Positions 1 to 6,619 are shown, numbered from the stretch's first letter. The stretch: DNA of 7,745 nucleotides from Bryobacteraceae bacterium (GCA_947456995.1 CANGVB010000151.1:1-7745); one strand, 5' to 3'. The notes: a model not told the origin generated them from the sequence alone. Numbers and translations are program-made.

Positions 1-1221
1 GCCCGAATCATTATTGGTATAGGCGGCGGCATCGCCGCCTAGAAATCTGCTGAACTTGCCCGCATCCTCATCCAGCTCGTATACTCCGTGCAAGCGGTGA
101 TGACGCGTGCGGCAACTGAGTTCATCACTCCTCTCACTCTCTCCTCCCTTACGCATCGCAAGGTGATCACCAGTCTTTTCGCTAATGGCGAGGATTCCAC
201 TGCCGTTTTGTCGAGCGCGATTGAGCATATCGATGTCGCCCTCGAAAACGATTTGTTGATTGTGGCCCCGGCGACGGCAGATCTGATGGCGCAGTTTGCG
301 CATGGGCTGGCTGGTGACTTTCTGACGACGATGCATCTGGCCTTTACGGGGCCTGTGTTGTTGGCTCCAGCGATGAACACGAACATGTGGAACCATGCGG
401 CGACGCAGGCGAATCTGAAGGTGTTGCGTGAGCGCGGATATCATTTCGTGGGGCCGGATGCCGGGGATCTGGCTTGCGGAATGGTGGGTGCTGGCAGGTT
501 GTCTGATCCGCTTGAAATTGCTGATGCGGCAACGGCGATTTTGAATGGCCGGAAGGATCTGGCGGGTGAAACGATTTTGATCACTGCCGGGCCGACGCAG
601 GAAGCGATTGATCCGGTGAGGGTGATCACGAACCGGTCTTCGGGCAAGATGGGTTATGCAATCGCTGAGAAGGCTGTACGGCGTGGGGCACGGGTGATTC
701 TGGTGAGTGGGCCGGTGGCGTTGGCTGCGCCGCAAGGTGTTGAGTTGATCCGCGTCGAGTCGGCCGAGCAAATGAAGAACGCAGTGCTGGAGCAACTGAA
801 TGCCGCTTCGATTTTCATTAGTGTGGCGGCAGTTGCAGATTACCGGCCAACAAGCCCGGCAGATCAAAAGATGAAAAAGACGGCATCGCGATTGTCGATT
901 GAACTTGAGCCAACCAGCGATATTCTGGCTGAGGTGGGCAGGCGTAAGGGTGACCGTATCGTGATTGGATTTGCAGCCGAGACACAGAACTTGGCAGCAG
1001 AGGGCAAGCGTAAGCTTGAATCGAAGAACTGCGACATGGTGGTAGCGAACCTTGTGGGGCCGAACGGGACTGGCTTTGAGGGTGACGAGAATGAAGTGTT
1101 GTTGCTGACTCGCGACAAAGAGCCTCAAGCCGTGCCGAAAGCGGCAAAGAAGGAAATCGCCCGTCATATTCTCGACGCTGTGCTGGATCTGCGCCTGAGT
1201 GCGAGGGCTGCGCAAAAATGA
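1..1221 (+). CDS. coaBC: Bifunctional phosphopantothenoylcysteine decarboxylase / phosphopantothenate-cysteine ligase (5' end outside window; in-frame TAG at 40-42)
   Basis: This cytosolic flavoprotein makes 4'-phosphopantetheine for coenzyme A: the CoaB half joins cysteine to 4'-phosphopantothenate and the CoaC half decarboxylates the product. Numbering from the GTG at 88, the CoaC half shows the active-site His (EHIDV, His47), the substrate-clamp motif PAMNTNMW (94-101) and the ACGMVGAGR loop with catalytic Cys130. The CoaB half shows AGPTQEAIDPVR (167-178), ITNRSSGKMG (180-189), AAVADYRP (247-254), KMKK (261-264) and a terminal FEGDENEVLLLTRD. Homology continues upstream of 88 in the same frame (IGIGGGIAA, stop, KSAELARIL), matching the family's GxTGGIAAYK start, so the true start lies left of the window. 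The GTG at 88 has no ribosome binding site and would delete the first nucleotide-fold strand, so I do not accept it as the start. The stop codon overlaps the next gene (ATGA). Identity is certain; intactness is not. Confidence 0.93.
40..42 (+). other. In-frame TAG inside the conserved GGIAAYK motif of coaBC
   Basis: Reading from base 1 in the coaBC frame gives ARIIIGIGGGIAA, TAG, KSAELARIL. Homologues have Tyr at the stop position, so a TAT or TAC codon has become TAG by one base. A few codons later, LV (75-80) replaces what is usually an RG-type pair. It could be a sequencing error at a contig end, a true nonsense mutation, or a suppressed amber codon. Confidence 0.8.
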
Positions 1222-1991
1222 CGCCTGAGCAGATCCGCCAATACCTCGAATACTACCGGGATCTTGGCATTACTCATCTGAACATCCCTTCTGCGCCGTC
1301 CAAGGTGATCGTGGCCGAACCTGTGGTTGCGCCGCCACCTATTCCAAAAGTAAAGGCTCCCGTCATGGACCTGGTTTTGCCAACTCTGGCACCCGAGGGG
1401 GATACCCTCAGCAAGATTCGCGAAGATATCGGCGACTGCAAACGTTGCCGCCTTTGTCAGGATCGAAAGAATATCGTTTTCGGCTCGGGTAACGAGCGGG
1501 CACGGCTGGTCTTTGTTGGGGAAGGCCCCGGAGCTGATGAGGACGAGCAGGGTTTGCCGTTTGTAGGCAGGGCCGGGCAATTGTTGACACAGATGATTGA
1601 GGGCACAGCGGCGAAGGACAAACTACCGCTGCGTCGCGAGGATTGCTACATCGCCAATGTGGTGAAGTGCAGGCCGCCAGAGAATCGGGCTCCGCAGCCG
1701 GATGAGATGGAGATTTGCGGGCAGTTTTTGTTTCGTCAACTGATGGTGCTGAAGCCCAAGGCGATTTGTGCGCTGGGTGCTACAGCGGCCAAGGCATTGC
1801 TGAATACCAAAGAGGGCGTGACGAAGATGCGCGGCAACTGGCAGCGCTGGCACGGAATTCCGTTGATGGTGACCTACCATCCTTCTTACCTGTTGCGGGC
1901 CTACAATGCCGAGGCAAAGAAGGAAGCGTGGCTCGATTTGCGGAAGCTCTTCCACTATGTGCTGGACGACTCGAAGGTAGATCCGGAATAA
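1218..1991 (+). CDS. udg: Family 4 (UDGa-type) uracil-DNA glycosylase with iron-sulfur cluster
   Basis: This enzyme removes uracil from DNA at the first step of base excision repair. The 257-residue product has the family-4 layout. Cluster cysteines are C74 and C77 (CKRC; C80 is an extra one), C151 (NVVKC) and C167 (EIC). Uracil-binding motif 1 is GEGPGADEDEQG (101-112), followed by PFVGRAGQLL, then KCRPPENRAPQPDE, and the C-terminal HPSYLLR motif (221-227). The first 70 residues precede the core: a predicted helix (about 4-17, EQIRQYLEYYRDLGI) and a Pro/Lys/Val-rich linker (about 23-60). Similar N-terminal tails occur on proteobacterial members, by recollection. The ATG shares ATGA with the coaBC stop, and a GAGGG about ten bases upstream is a modest ribosome site, so coupling is likely. 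Older annotations call such proteins phage SPO1 DNA polymerase-related. Confidence 0.93.
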   Translation: MTPEQIRQYLEYYRDLGITHLNIPSAPSKVIVAEPVVAPPPIPKVKAPVMDLVLPTLAPEGDTLSKIREDIGDCKRCRLCQDRKNIVFGSGNERARLVFVGEGPGADEDEQGLPFVGRAGQLLTQMIEGTAAKDKLPLRREDCYIANVVKCRPPENRAPQPDEMEICGQFLFRQLMVLKPKAICALGATAAKALLNTKEGVTKMRGNWQRWHGIPLMVTYHPSYLLRAYNAEAKKEAWLDLRKLFHYVLDDSKVDPE

Positions 1992-1995
1992 GCAG

Positions 1996-2625
1996 ATGTC
2001 GCAGGGACTCTTTATCAGCATCGAGGGCATTGATGGCAGTGGCAAGTCGACGCAGCTCGATCACTTGACCAAAAGGCTGGACCTTGAAGGCATCCCTTAT
2101 TTGTTGAACCGGGAGCCGGGTGGGTCTGGGGTGGGGATGCAGATACGAGAGATTCTACTGGACCCGAAGAACCCGGTATCGCCTACGGCTGAGTTGCTGC
2201 TTTATTTTGCCAACCGTGCGCAGAATGTGGATGAGCAGATCAGGCCCGCGCTTGAGCAGGGCAAACTGGTGATCTCAGACCGGTATACAGATTCGACACT
2301 GGCCTATCAGGGGGCAGCGCGGGATCTTGGGCAGGATCTGGTTGCGCGGCTGCACGCGATTGCCTGCCGCGGCACCGAGCCTACGCTCACGATCTATCTT
2401 CGGATTCGCCCGGAGGTGAGTGCGAACCGATTGCGCAATGCAAAGAAAGACAGGCTGGAGGCTGAAGGCGCTGCCTTTCATGTTCGCGTCTATCAGGCCT
2501 ATGAAGCACTGGCTGCGGCCCATCCCGAGCGGATTGTCGCGGTGAACGGAGAGCGTGGCGAGGGATCGATTGCCGAAGATATCTGGCAGATTCTGATGGA
2601 GAGGTGGCAGCGGCGTGATTCGTAA
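1996..2625 (+). CDS. tmk: Thymidylate kinase (dTMP kinase)
   Basis: It phosphorylates dTMP to dTDP with ATP in the cytosol, an essential step in dTTP supply. The 209-residue length is normal. The P-loop is EGIDGSGKST (10-19), the dTMP-contact motif is REPGGS (39-44), and DRYTDST (95-101) is the family's DR(Y/F)xxS signature. The LID region is about residues 145-170 (RNAKKDRLEAEG...), with basic residues suited to ATP binding. The ATG lies four bases after the udg stop. Only a weak GGA stands upstream, inside the udg tail, so translation is probably coupled. It overlaps holB by 11 bases. In many bacteria tmk sits beside holB, which supports both calls. Nothing in the protein looks damaged. Confidence 0.96.
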   Translation: MSQGLFISIEGIDGSGKSTQLDHLTKRLDLEGIPYLLNREPGGSGVGMQIREILLDPKNPVSPTAELLLYFANRAQNVDEQIRPALEQGKLVISDRYTDSTLAYQGAARDLGQDLVARLHAIACRGTEPTLTIYLRIRPEVSANRLRNAKKDRLEAEGAAFHVRVYQAYEALAAAHPERIVAVNGERGEGSIAEDIWQILMERWQRRDS

Positions 2626-3667
2626 TTTTCATGGCAACGCCGAAGCCGTTGAGACGCTGACAGAGATGCTGGCGACGAGCCGGATTCCGCAGACGATTCT
2701 GCTTTCTGGCCCGAGCGGGGTGGGCAAGGCGACGCTGGTGAGGCGCTTTGCTTCGGTGATTCTGGATGCCAACAGTGCGGACATCGAGAAGATTGAGCAT
2801 GACGATCTGTTCTTGCCGCACAACGTAGAGATGCTGGCGGAGCGGGAGAAGCTGGCGAGCGACAAGCGTGGGGATGACCCGTTGATGCTGGCGACTCACG
2901 CCGATTTCATCACCTTCAGCCCGGATGGGCCGCTGCGGCAGGTGTCGATTCAGCAGATTCGTCTGCTCAAGGATCAGGCACGGATGAATCCGTCGCGTGG
3001 GAAGTGGCGGGTGTTTCTGATCGACCAGATTGACCGGGCCAATGAGCAGGCGGCGAACTCGCTGTTGAAGGTGCTGGAAGAGCCACCTTCACATCTGTTG
3101 ATCTTCATGACAGCAGAGAATCCCTATGATCTGTTGCCGACGATTCGTTCGCGATCGGTTAACATCCGGATGCACCGTTTGCAGGAAGCGGAGATTGCGT
3201 CGTTTCTGGCTACGAGGGGCCTTGATGCGCCAGAGCGCAGGGCGCGGCTGGGCAATGGCTCGCCAGAAGCGGCAGCAGCGATTGACCTTGAGGTGTATGA
3301 CAAGCGGCGGGCAGCGATGTTGAATTTGCTTGAGGTTGCGAGCCGGCGGGCGGCGTTTGGGAGCTGGCTTAAGAATGTGGAGTCGATCTCGGCATCGAAG
3401 TCAGAGAAGCTCGAGTATTACCTCGAAGTCTTGTTTCTGCTGCTCGAAGACATTCTCATGCTGGCGCATGGGTTTGATCAGATTCGGAACCCGGATCTGG
3501 CGCGGCAACTGAAGGCCATTGCCGATGCCGTTAGCCTTGAATGGATGCGCAAGGCAGTCGAGCGAACCGATGAAATGGTGAGGCTGTTGAGGCGAAATAT
3601 CCAGAAGGGAATTGCCCTTGATGCCTTTGCGATTGAACTTCGGGATATGGTTCCAGCAGTATCTTAA
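2615..3667 (+). CDS. holB: DNA polymerase III delta' subunit (clamp loader)
   Basis: Delta' is part of the clamp loader that places the sliding clamp on DNA during replication. The 350-residue product begins with NFHGNAEAVETL, the usual entry into an AAA+ clamp-loader fold, then has a P-loop-like GPSGVGKATL (32-41), a Walker-B-like VFLIDQIDRA, the diagnostic NSLLKVLEEPP, and TIRSRS where the family has SRC. The C-terminal third is helical and poorly conserved, as usual for the oligomerisation domain. The region that carries a four-cysteine zinc module in many clamp-loader ATPases has no Cys; in fact I find no Cys in the whole protein. The GTG start overlaps tmk, with GAGG ten bases upstream. 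It appears to be the last gene of the operon. Confidence 0.92.
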   Translation: MIRNFHGNAEAVETLTEMLATSRIPQTILLSGPSGVGKATLVRRFASVILDANSADIEKIEHDDLFLPHNVEMLAEREKLASDKRGDDPLMLATHADFITFSPDGPLRQVSIQQIRLLKDQARMNPSRGKWRVFLIDQIDRANEQAANSLLKVLEEPPSHLLIFMTAENPYDLLPTIRSRSVNIRMHRLQEAEIASFLATRGLDAPERRARLGNGSPEAAAAIDLEVYDKRRAAMLNLLEVASRRAAFGSWLKNVESISASKSEKLEYYLEVLFLLLEDILMLAHGFDQIRNPDLARQLKAIADAVSLEWMRKAVERTDEMVRLLRRNIQKGIALDAFAIELRDMVPAVS

Positions 3668-3668
3668 G

Positions 3669-3715
3669 CGCTGTTGAACCTTTTCGGGCTTTTGTACGTC
3701 TCTTCTTCAACGGCG
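3669..3715 (+). repeat. Inverted repeat between holB and the hfq-like gene
   Basis: CGCTGTTGAA (3669-3678) pairs with TTCAACGGCG (3706-3715) over ten base pairs, including one G-U pair, across a 27-base T/C-rich loop. It starts just after the holB stop and ends eight bases before a -10 box. It could be an operator or a weak terminator; it has no T-tract after the stem. Confidence 0.4.
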
Positions 3716-3723
3716 TAAACGCT

Positions 3724-3729
3724 TATAAT
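3724..3729 (+). promoter_or_regulatory. -10 element (TATAAT) of the hfq-like gene
   Basis: A perfect consensus TATAAT lies 27 bases before the start codon, in the only non-coding gap of the first 4.6 kb on this strand. No good TTGACA stands 16-18 bases upstream (the matching position reads TCTTCT) and there is no extended TG, so the -35 is weak or activator-dependent. Confidence 0.6.
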
Positions 3730-3743
3730 GATTAGTAATTCAT

Positions 3744-3749
3744 AAGGAG
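3744..3749 (+). promoter_or_regulatory. Ribosome binding site AAGGAG that fixes a TTG start
   Basis: AAGGAG ends seven bases before the TTG at 3757. It is the strongest Shine-Dalgarno match in the window and is the main reason to accept the TTG start rather than the internal ATG at Met51. Confidence 0.75.
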
Positions 3750-3756
3750 TTATACC

Positions 3757-4083
3757 TTGGATACACCCATACGTCGTGGTTTACGGGCCCCTCTCACCGA
3801 GTCGCGGGAGAAGACTCATTCCACGGCCAAGTCTGCGTCGGCGGCTCCGAAGAAGCAAATTCCGCCGGATCAGACCAACGCAGAGAACTTTTACTACATC
3901 AAGCAGATGAACACCAAGACGCCGATGGTGATCGTGCTGAAGGACGGCGAAATCCTGCATGGCGTCATTGAGTGGTACGACAAGGGGTCGCTGAAGGTGA
4001 ACCGCGACGGGGCCCCGAATCTGCTTGTCTACAAGTCCAGCATCAAGTACATGTACAAGGACGAAGACGAGGAAGACTCCTAG
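3757..4083 (+). CDS. hfq: Sm-like / Hfq-like RNA-binding protein with N-terminal extension
   Basis: Hfq is a hexameric Sm-fold chaperone that pairs small RNAs with mRNAs. This 108-residue protein has a basic, Pro/Ser/Ala-rich, probably disordered N-terminus (1-42), then an Sm-like core (about 43-101): [21 protein letters not shown] (Sm1) and [13 protein letters not shown] (Sm2), and an acidic tail KDEDEEDS. Against E. coli Hfq, the YK of the YKH motif is kept (Y92, K93) but His is Ser94, Q8/D9 become Ala/Glu, and Phe42 becomes Gly. Ligand preferences on the proximal face may therefore differ. The gene is monocistronic with its own -10 and a strong ribosome site at a TTG start, and ends in tandem stops (TAGTAG). 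Its stop overlaps that of the convergent thioesterase gene. The Sm fold is well supported; equivalence to Hfq function is inferred. Confidence 0.8.
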   Translation: MDTPIRRGLRAPLTESREKTHSTAKSASAAPKKQIPPDQTNAENFYYIKQMNTKTPMVIVLKDGEILHGVIEWYDKGSLKVNRDGAPNLLVYKSSIKYMYKDEDEEDS

Positions 4084-4604
4084 TAGTCTCCGGCCATTAG
4101 CTTATTTTTCATATCAAGACGGTACTGACGGCGGGCTCCCGCTTGTTCGTATCGTCTTTTTTCGTCTTCGGTTTCGGGGATGAGCCGGGCGACGGAGATT
4201 TTGCCACCTTTGCCGTCGACAGCGACGAAGGTGAGATAGGCGGAGGTGGTGTGTTTGACCTCGCCGGTCATGAGGTTTTCGACATAGACTTTGACGCCGA
4301 CTTCCATTGAGGTATTCCAGGCGCGGTTGACAGAACTGCGTACGATGACGAGTTCGCCGATCTGGACGGGGTGGAGGAAGTTCATATAGTCGACCGAGGC
4401 GGTGACGACAGGGGCTCGGGCATGGCGGCTGGCGGCGATGGCGCCGGCGATATCGACCAGGTGCATGACGCGCCCGCCGATCAGGTACCCGAGGGGGTTG
4501 GCATCATTGAGCAGGGCGAGTTCTGAGATCTCCGAGCGGCTTTCGCTGACGGTACGGCCTGCACCTGGGGTGTGTGGGTTTGTTTCGAGTTTCCAGCCTG
4601 ACAT
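4080..4604 (-). CDS. Acyl-CoA thioesterase, hotdog fold (YciA/BACH type)
   Basis: Enzymes of this type hydrolyse acyl-CoA to free fatty acid and CoA in the cytosol. The 174-residue product carries the family core: [20 protein letters not shown] (35-54) with Asn36 and the presumed catalytic Asp51, then [15 protein letters not shown], the [11 protein letters not shown] strand (76-86), and [12 protein letters not shown] (99-110). The charged tail [15 protein letters not shown] (146-160) is common in this group. Substrate chain length cannot be read from sequence. The ATG (4602-4604 complement) has only a weak AAAAGAA upstream; no alternative start lies before the catalytic loop. It converges on the hfq-like gene, sharing CTAG at the stops, and diverges from the TPR gene with 17 bases between, so its promoter must lie inside the TPR coding region. 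Confidence 0.88.
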   Translation of the reverse strand: MSGWKLETNPHTPGAGRTVSESRSEISELALLNDANPLGYLIGGRVMHLVDIAGAIAASRHARAPVVTASVDYMNFLHPVQIGELVIVRSSVNRAWNTSMEVGVKVYVENLMTGEVKHTTSAYLTFVAVDGKGGKISVARLIPETEDEKRRYEQAGARRQYRLDMKNKLMAGDY

Positions 4605-4621
4605 TTCTTTTCGACGCTACC

Positions 4622-4942
4622 ATGAGAGGAGTGTCTAATCGTATTGAAACTCTCCAGAATTTATTAGCCCAGTCGCCGGGGGATAGCCGTTTTCGCTACA
4701 TGCTGGCGAGCGAGTACAAGAATGGCGGGCAGTTGGCCGAGGCGGTGGTTGAGTTTAACACCATCATCGCGGGGGACCCGAATTATGGCCCGGCTTATTA
4801 TCACGGCGGGCAGACGCTGGAGAAGTTGAACAAGATTGACGAGGCTCGGGCGATGTATGCTGCCGGGATTGAGGCAACGCGCCGGTCTGGGGATGCGCAT
4901 ACGCGCGGGGAGCTGGAAGCGGCGCTGTCGATTCTTGGCTGA
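4622..4942 (+). CDS. Small tetratricopeptide-repeat protein
   Basis: TPR proteins are helical protein-protein adaptors; the partner here is unknown. From the ATG at 4622 the product has 106 residues with no signal peptide or membrane segment. Residues about 24-57 (RFRYMLASEYKNGGQLAEAVVEF...DPNY) and about 58-91 (AYYHGGQTLEKLNKIDEARAMYAAGIE) read as two TPR units, each with the A/G-rich helix packing and the conserved Pro or Tyr near the turn. A C-terminal capping helix follows (TRGELEAALSIL). Start choice is open: the ATG at 4622 has no Shine-Dalgarno; a GTG at 4631 has AGAGGA directly against it, too close; a GTG at 4574 would extend into the opposite gene. A strong hairpin follows the stop by 22 bases. 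The short divergent spacing suggests shared control with the thioesterase. Confidence 0.78.
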   Translation: MRGVSNRIETLQNLLAQSPGDSRFRYMLASEYKNGGQLAEAVVEFNTIIAGDPNYGPAYYHGGQTLEKLNKIDEARAMYAAGIEATRRSGDAHTRGELEAALSILG

Positions 4943-4964
4943 TTTGGAAACATAAAGCGCGATG

Positions 4965-5003
4965 CTGTGGCGGCCGGTCTTTTGGGAGGATCGGCCGCCA
5001 CAG
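4965..5003 (+). terminator. GC-rich hairpin, probable terminator after the TPR gene
   Basis: CTGTGGCGGCCGGTC (4965-4979) pairs with GATCGGCCGCCACAG (4989-5003) over 15 positions with one G-U pair, around a nine-base loop. Only three Ts follow on the + strand and none usefully on the minus strand, so it is a strong fold with a poor U-tract. It could also protect the 3' end of the transcript. Confidence 0.65.
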
Positions 5004-5130
5004 TTTGCGCCTCTGGGCACACCTGGGGCTTTGGTTGGTTTTTAACGTAACTGGCAGGATGTCAAAGAGCTGGCCCGGCGTTGTTTTGGACTGTCCCGGG
5101 CGGGGTTGAGGGTGGTTGTTGGACGCTGTG

Positions 5131-5754
5131 TTAGGCAGCGAAGGCTAAACGGTCCCGAATGAATTTGGTTTCGTTCCTGAGTTTTTTGTCACGGAGTTTT
5201 TTGTCGCGGATCGAGTTGAGGCGGCAGAGGGTGCGCTGGAAGAGATTGGCGAGGCGGAGCTCGTGGGCTTCCTGGCGGGCGAAGGACGGTTGGGTGAGTT
5301 CAAGCCTGTCGTAGGCCTGCTGAGTGATTTCAGCGGCTGGGGTGGGCTCTGAGTTGGCAATGACGGTGTCGATGGCCTGGTTGATGCGGAGCTGGATGAG
5401 TTCGGCGATGCGGTTGCGACGCCAGGCGACGGAGATGAGTTGTTTCAGGAGTTCGAGCTCGGACGGGGTTTCGGGCTGGAACTCGTCGATGAAGGATTTG
5501 GAGAAGTTTTCGAAGGTGCCGGCGTCTTCGGTTTTGAGGATGAAGTTGTGGCTGTAGGCACCGTGCTTGAGTGCATTGAGGCTGGCTTTGAATTTGCCTT
5601 CGCGGGTTTTTGGGCCGGTGCACTTTTTGGCATTGGCGCGGTTGGCGGCCAGGGCCGCTTCGGACATGGTTTTCTTGCGTGGCGTTTTGACTGGGACTTC
5701 CACGGTCGATGGATCGTTGGCAATATTCTGTTCTTCGTTCTGATCGTTATTCAT
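5131..5754 (-). CDS. Conserved protein of unknown function with GPKTxEGK...NALKHG motif
   Basis: I do not know a function for this 207-residue protein. Its first 30 residues are polar and probably disordered. Residues about 33-66 (ALAANRANAKKCTGPKT, then REGKFKASLNALKHG) form a Lys/Arg-rich motif that I associate with a multi-copy hypothetical family in Acidobacteriota and Planctomycetes; NALKHG also occurs in small phage-type proteins, so nucleic-acid binding is possible but unproven. The rest (about 75-205) is helical and charged, with SELELLKQLISVAWRRNRIAEL resembling the family's central helix. No signal peptide or membrane segment. The start is well supported: CAGGAGA lies six bases before the ATG (complement of 5761-5767). 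A TAAAAT at the complement of 5817-5822 is a weak promoter candidate. The C-terminus has a short internal duplication (RDKKL twice). No neighbour shares its strand. Confidence 0.72.
   Translation of the reverse strand: MNNDQNEEQNIANDPSTVEVPVKTPRKKTMSEAALAANRANAKKCTGPKTREGKFKASLNALKHGAYSHNFILKTEDAGTFENFSKSFIDEFQPETPSELELLKQLISVAWRRNRIAELIQLRINQAIDTVIANSEPTPAAEITQQAYDRLELTQPSFARQEAHELRLANLFQRTLCRLNSIRDKKLRDKKLRNETKFIRDRLAFAA
5177..5206. repeat. Two 15-bp tandem units inside the 207-aa gene
   Basis: CTGAGTTTTTTGTCA (5177-5191) and CGGAGTTTTTTGTCG (5192-5206) differ at three positions. They encode RDKKL-RDKKL on the minus strand, so the duplication keeps frame. The T6 runs make it a likely slippage site. 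Confidence 0.7.
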
Positions 5755-5760
5755 TGGATT

Positions 5761-5767
5761 TCTCCTG
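5761..5767 (-). promoter_or_regulatory. Ribosome binding site of the 207-aa gene
   Basis: The minus strand reads CAGGAGA six bases before the ATG, a good Shine-Dalgarno that decides this start over internal Met codons such as Met30. Confidence 0.65.
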
Positions 5768-5993
5768 AGCAGAACTTAGCAGGTGGGGAGAGCGACTTCA
5801 TCTTTGGGCTGGGCTGATTTTATTTGGAATCAGTGGGTTAGGGTGAAAAGAAAGTTGAAAATTGTTGTGAATGATAAAGTTCTCATCGGCGGAGCGGGGT
5901 GGTTGGGCTGGTATTGGGGAGGCTGCAGGAGATGTCGAAAATGATTTGGAAACAGACGGTGGCTAGTCAGGTTTTGACTGTCTTTTTCCTGCG

Positions 5994-6238
5994 TCTGGCT
6001 GCTGTAGGCTGATTTGTGAGTTGGTGCGGGTATGCCCGTCCCCACCGTGATTTGTTCAAAATTCGGACCTTTGGGGCTTTATGCTAAGTTATAGATTCTA
6101 TGCCACTTGGGGCATAGTGCCGGATTTTGTCGGGAAGTCTGGAGGGATTTTGTGGCTGAGATTGGGAGAGAAAACCTCGAAAACATTGAGGAAAATGAGA
6201 GGATGGCGTCGGGACACTTCAGACTGACGACATTCCCA
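5994..6238 (+). repeat. Degenerate direct repeat, copy A
   Basis: The core from 6105 to 6200 aligns without gaps to 6487-6582, with 80 of 96 bases the same by hand count. The leading block 6020-6053 matches 6392-6425 at 28 of 34. Between these blocks copy B has ten extra bases and similarity is weak. Upstream similarity fades near 5994 (CTGGCTG). This copy alone has a perfect seven-base hairpin, CTATGCC/GGCATAG (6098-6104 with 6111-6117). Confidence 0.75.
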
Positions 6239-6365
6239 ATCGATTATGAGTTTAACAATGTGGCGAAACGCATAATGAGGCTAAGTAAAAATCGGGACTT
6301 CTAAACTGTCCGAGTGGGCGGCCGGATTTGATCCTCGCAGCGAATAGGATTCGTGATGTTTGGAG

Positions 6366-6619
6366 ACTGGCTGAGTCCGGGTGAACTTGGCGTTGGTGCG
6401 GGTGGACCCGTCCCGGCTGTGATTTAGGCTAAATCGTGGCCTTTGTCAGAATTTTGGATTTTGTGTCAAGTGATCGATTCTGAGTGACTTGGGGCATGGT
6501 GCCGGATTTGGTCGTGGAGTCTGGAGACAGGCTGTGGCTGGAAATGGGAGAGAAAACCTCAAAAACATTCAGGAAAATGAAGAGAGGGTGCGGGGACGGA
6601 TCAGTCCGATGCCTTTCCC
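6366..6619 (+). repeat. Degenerate direct repeat, copy B
   Basis: Partner of copy A, offset by 372 to 382 bases. The longest shared runs include GGGAGAGAAAACCTC and ACTTGGGGCAT. The hairpin of copy A is not kept, which argues against a conserved RNA fold there. The end of the copy merges into a short tandem repeat. No flanking target duplication or terminal inverted repeat was found. Confidence 0.75.

Noticed and set aside
88..90. GTG as the real start of coaBC
   Set aside because: No ribosome site precedes it, and clear family homology continues upstream in the same frame across the TAG.
5440..5817. 125-residue + strand frame opposite the 207-aa gene
   Set aside because: It is a Gly/Phe/Glu-rich shadow of the minus-strand gene, which has the better start and a known family motif.
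5965..5987. AGTCA/TGACT hairpin followed by a T5 run, as a terminator
   Set aside because: The stem is only five AT-balanced pairs and no + strand gene precedes it; probably chance.
6107..6304. 65-residue + strand frame with TTG start in repeat copy A
   Set aside because: It lacks a ribosome site; in this frame most changes relative to copy B are non-conservative.
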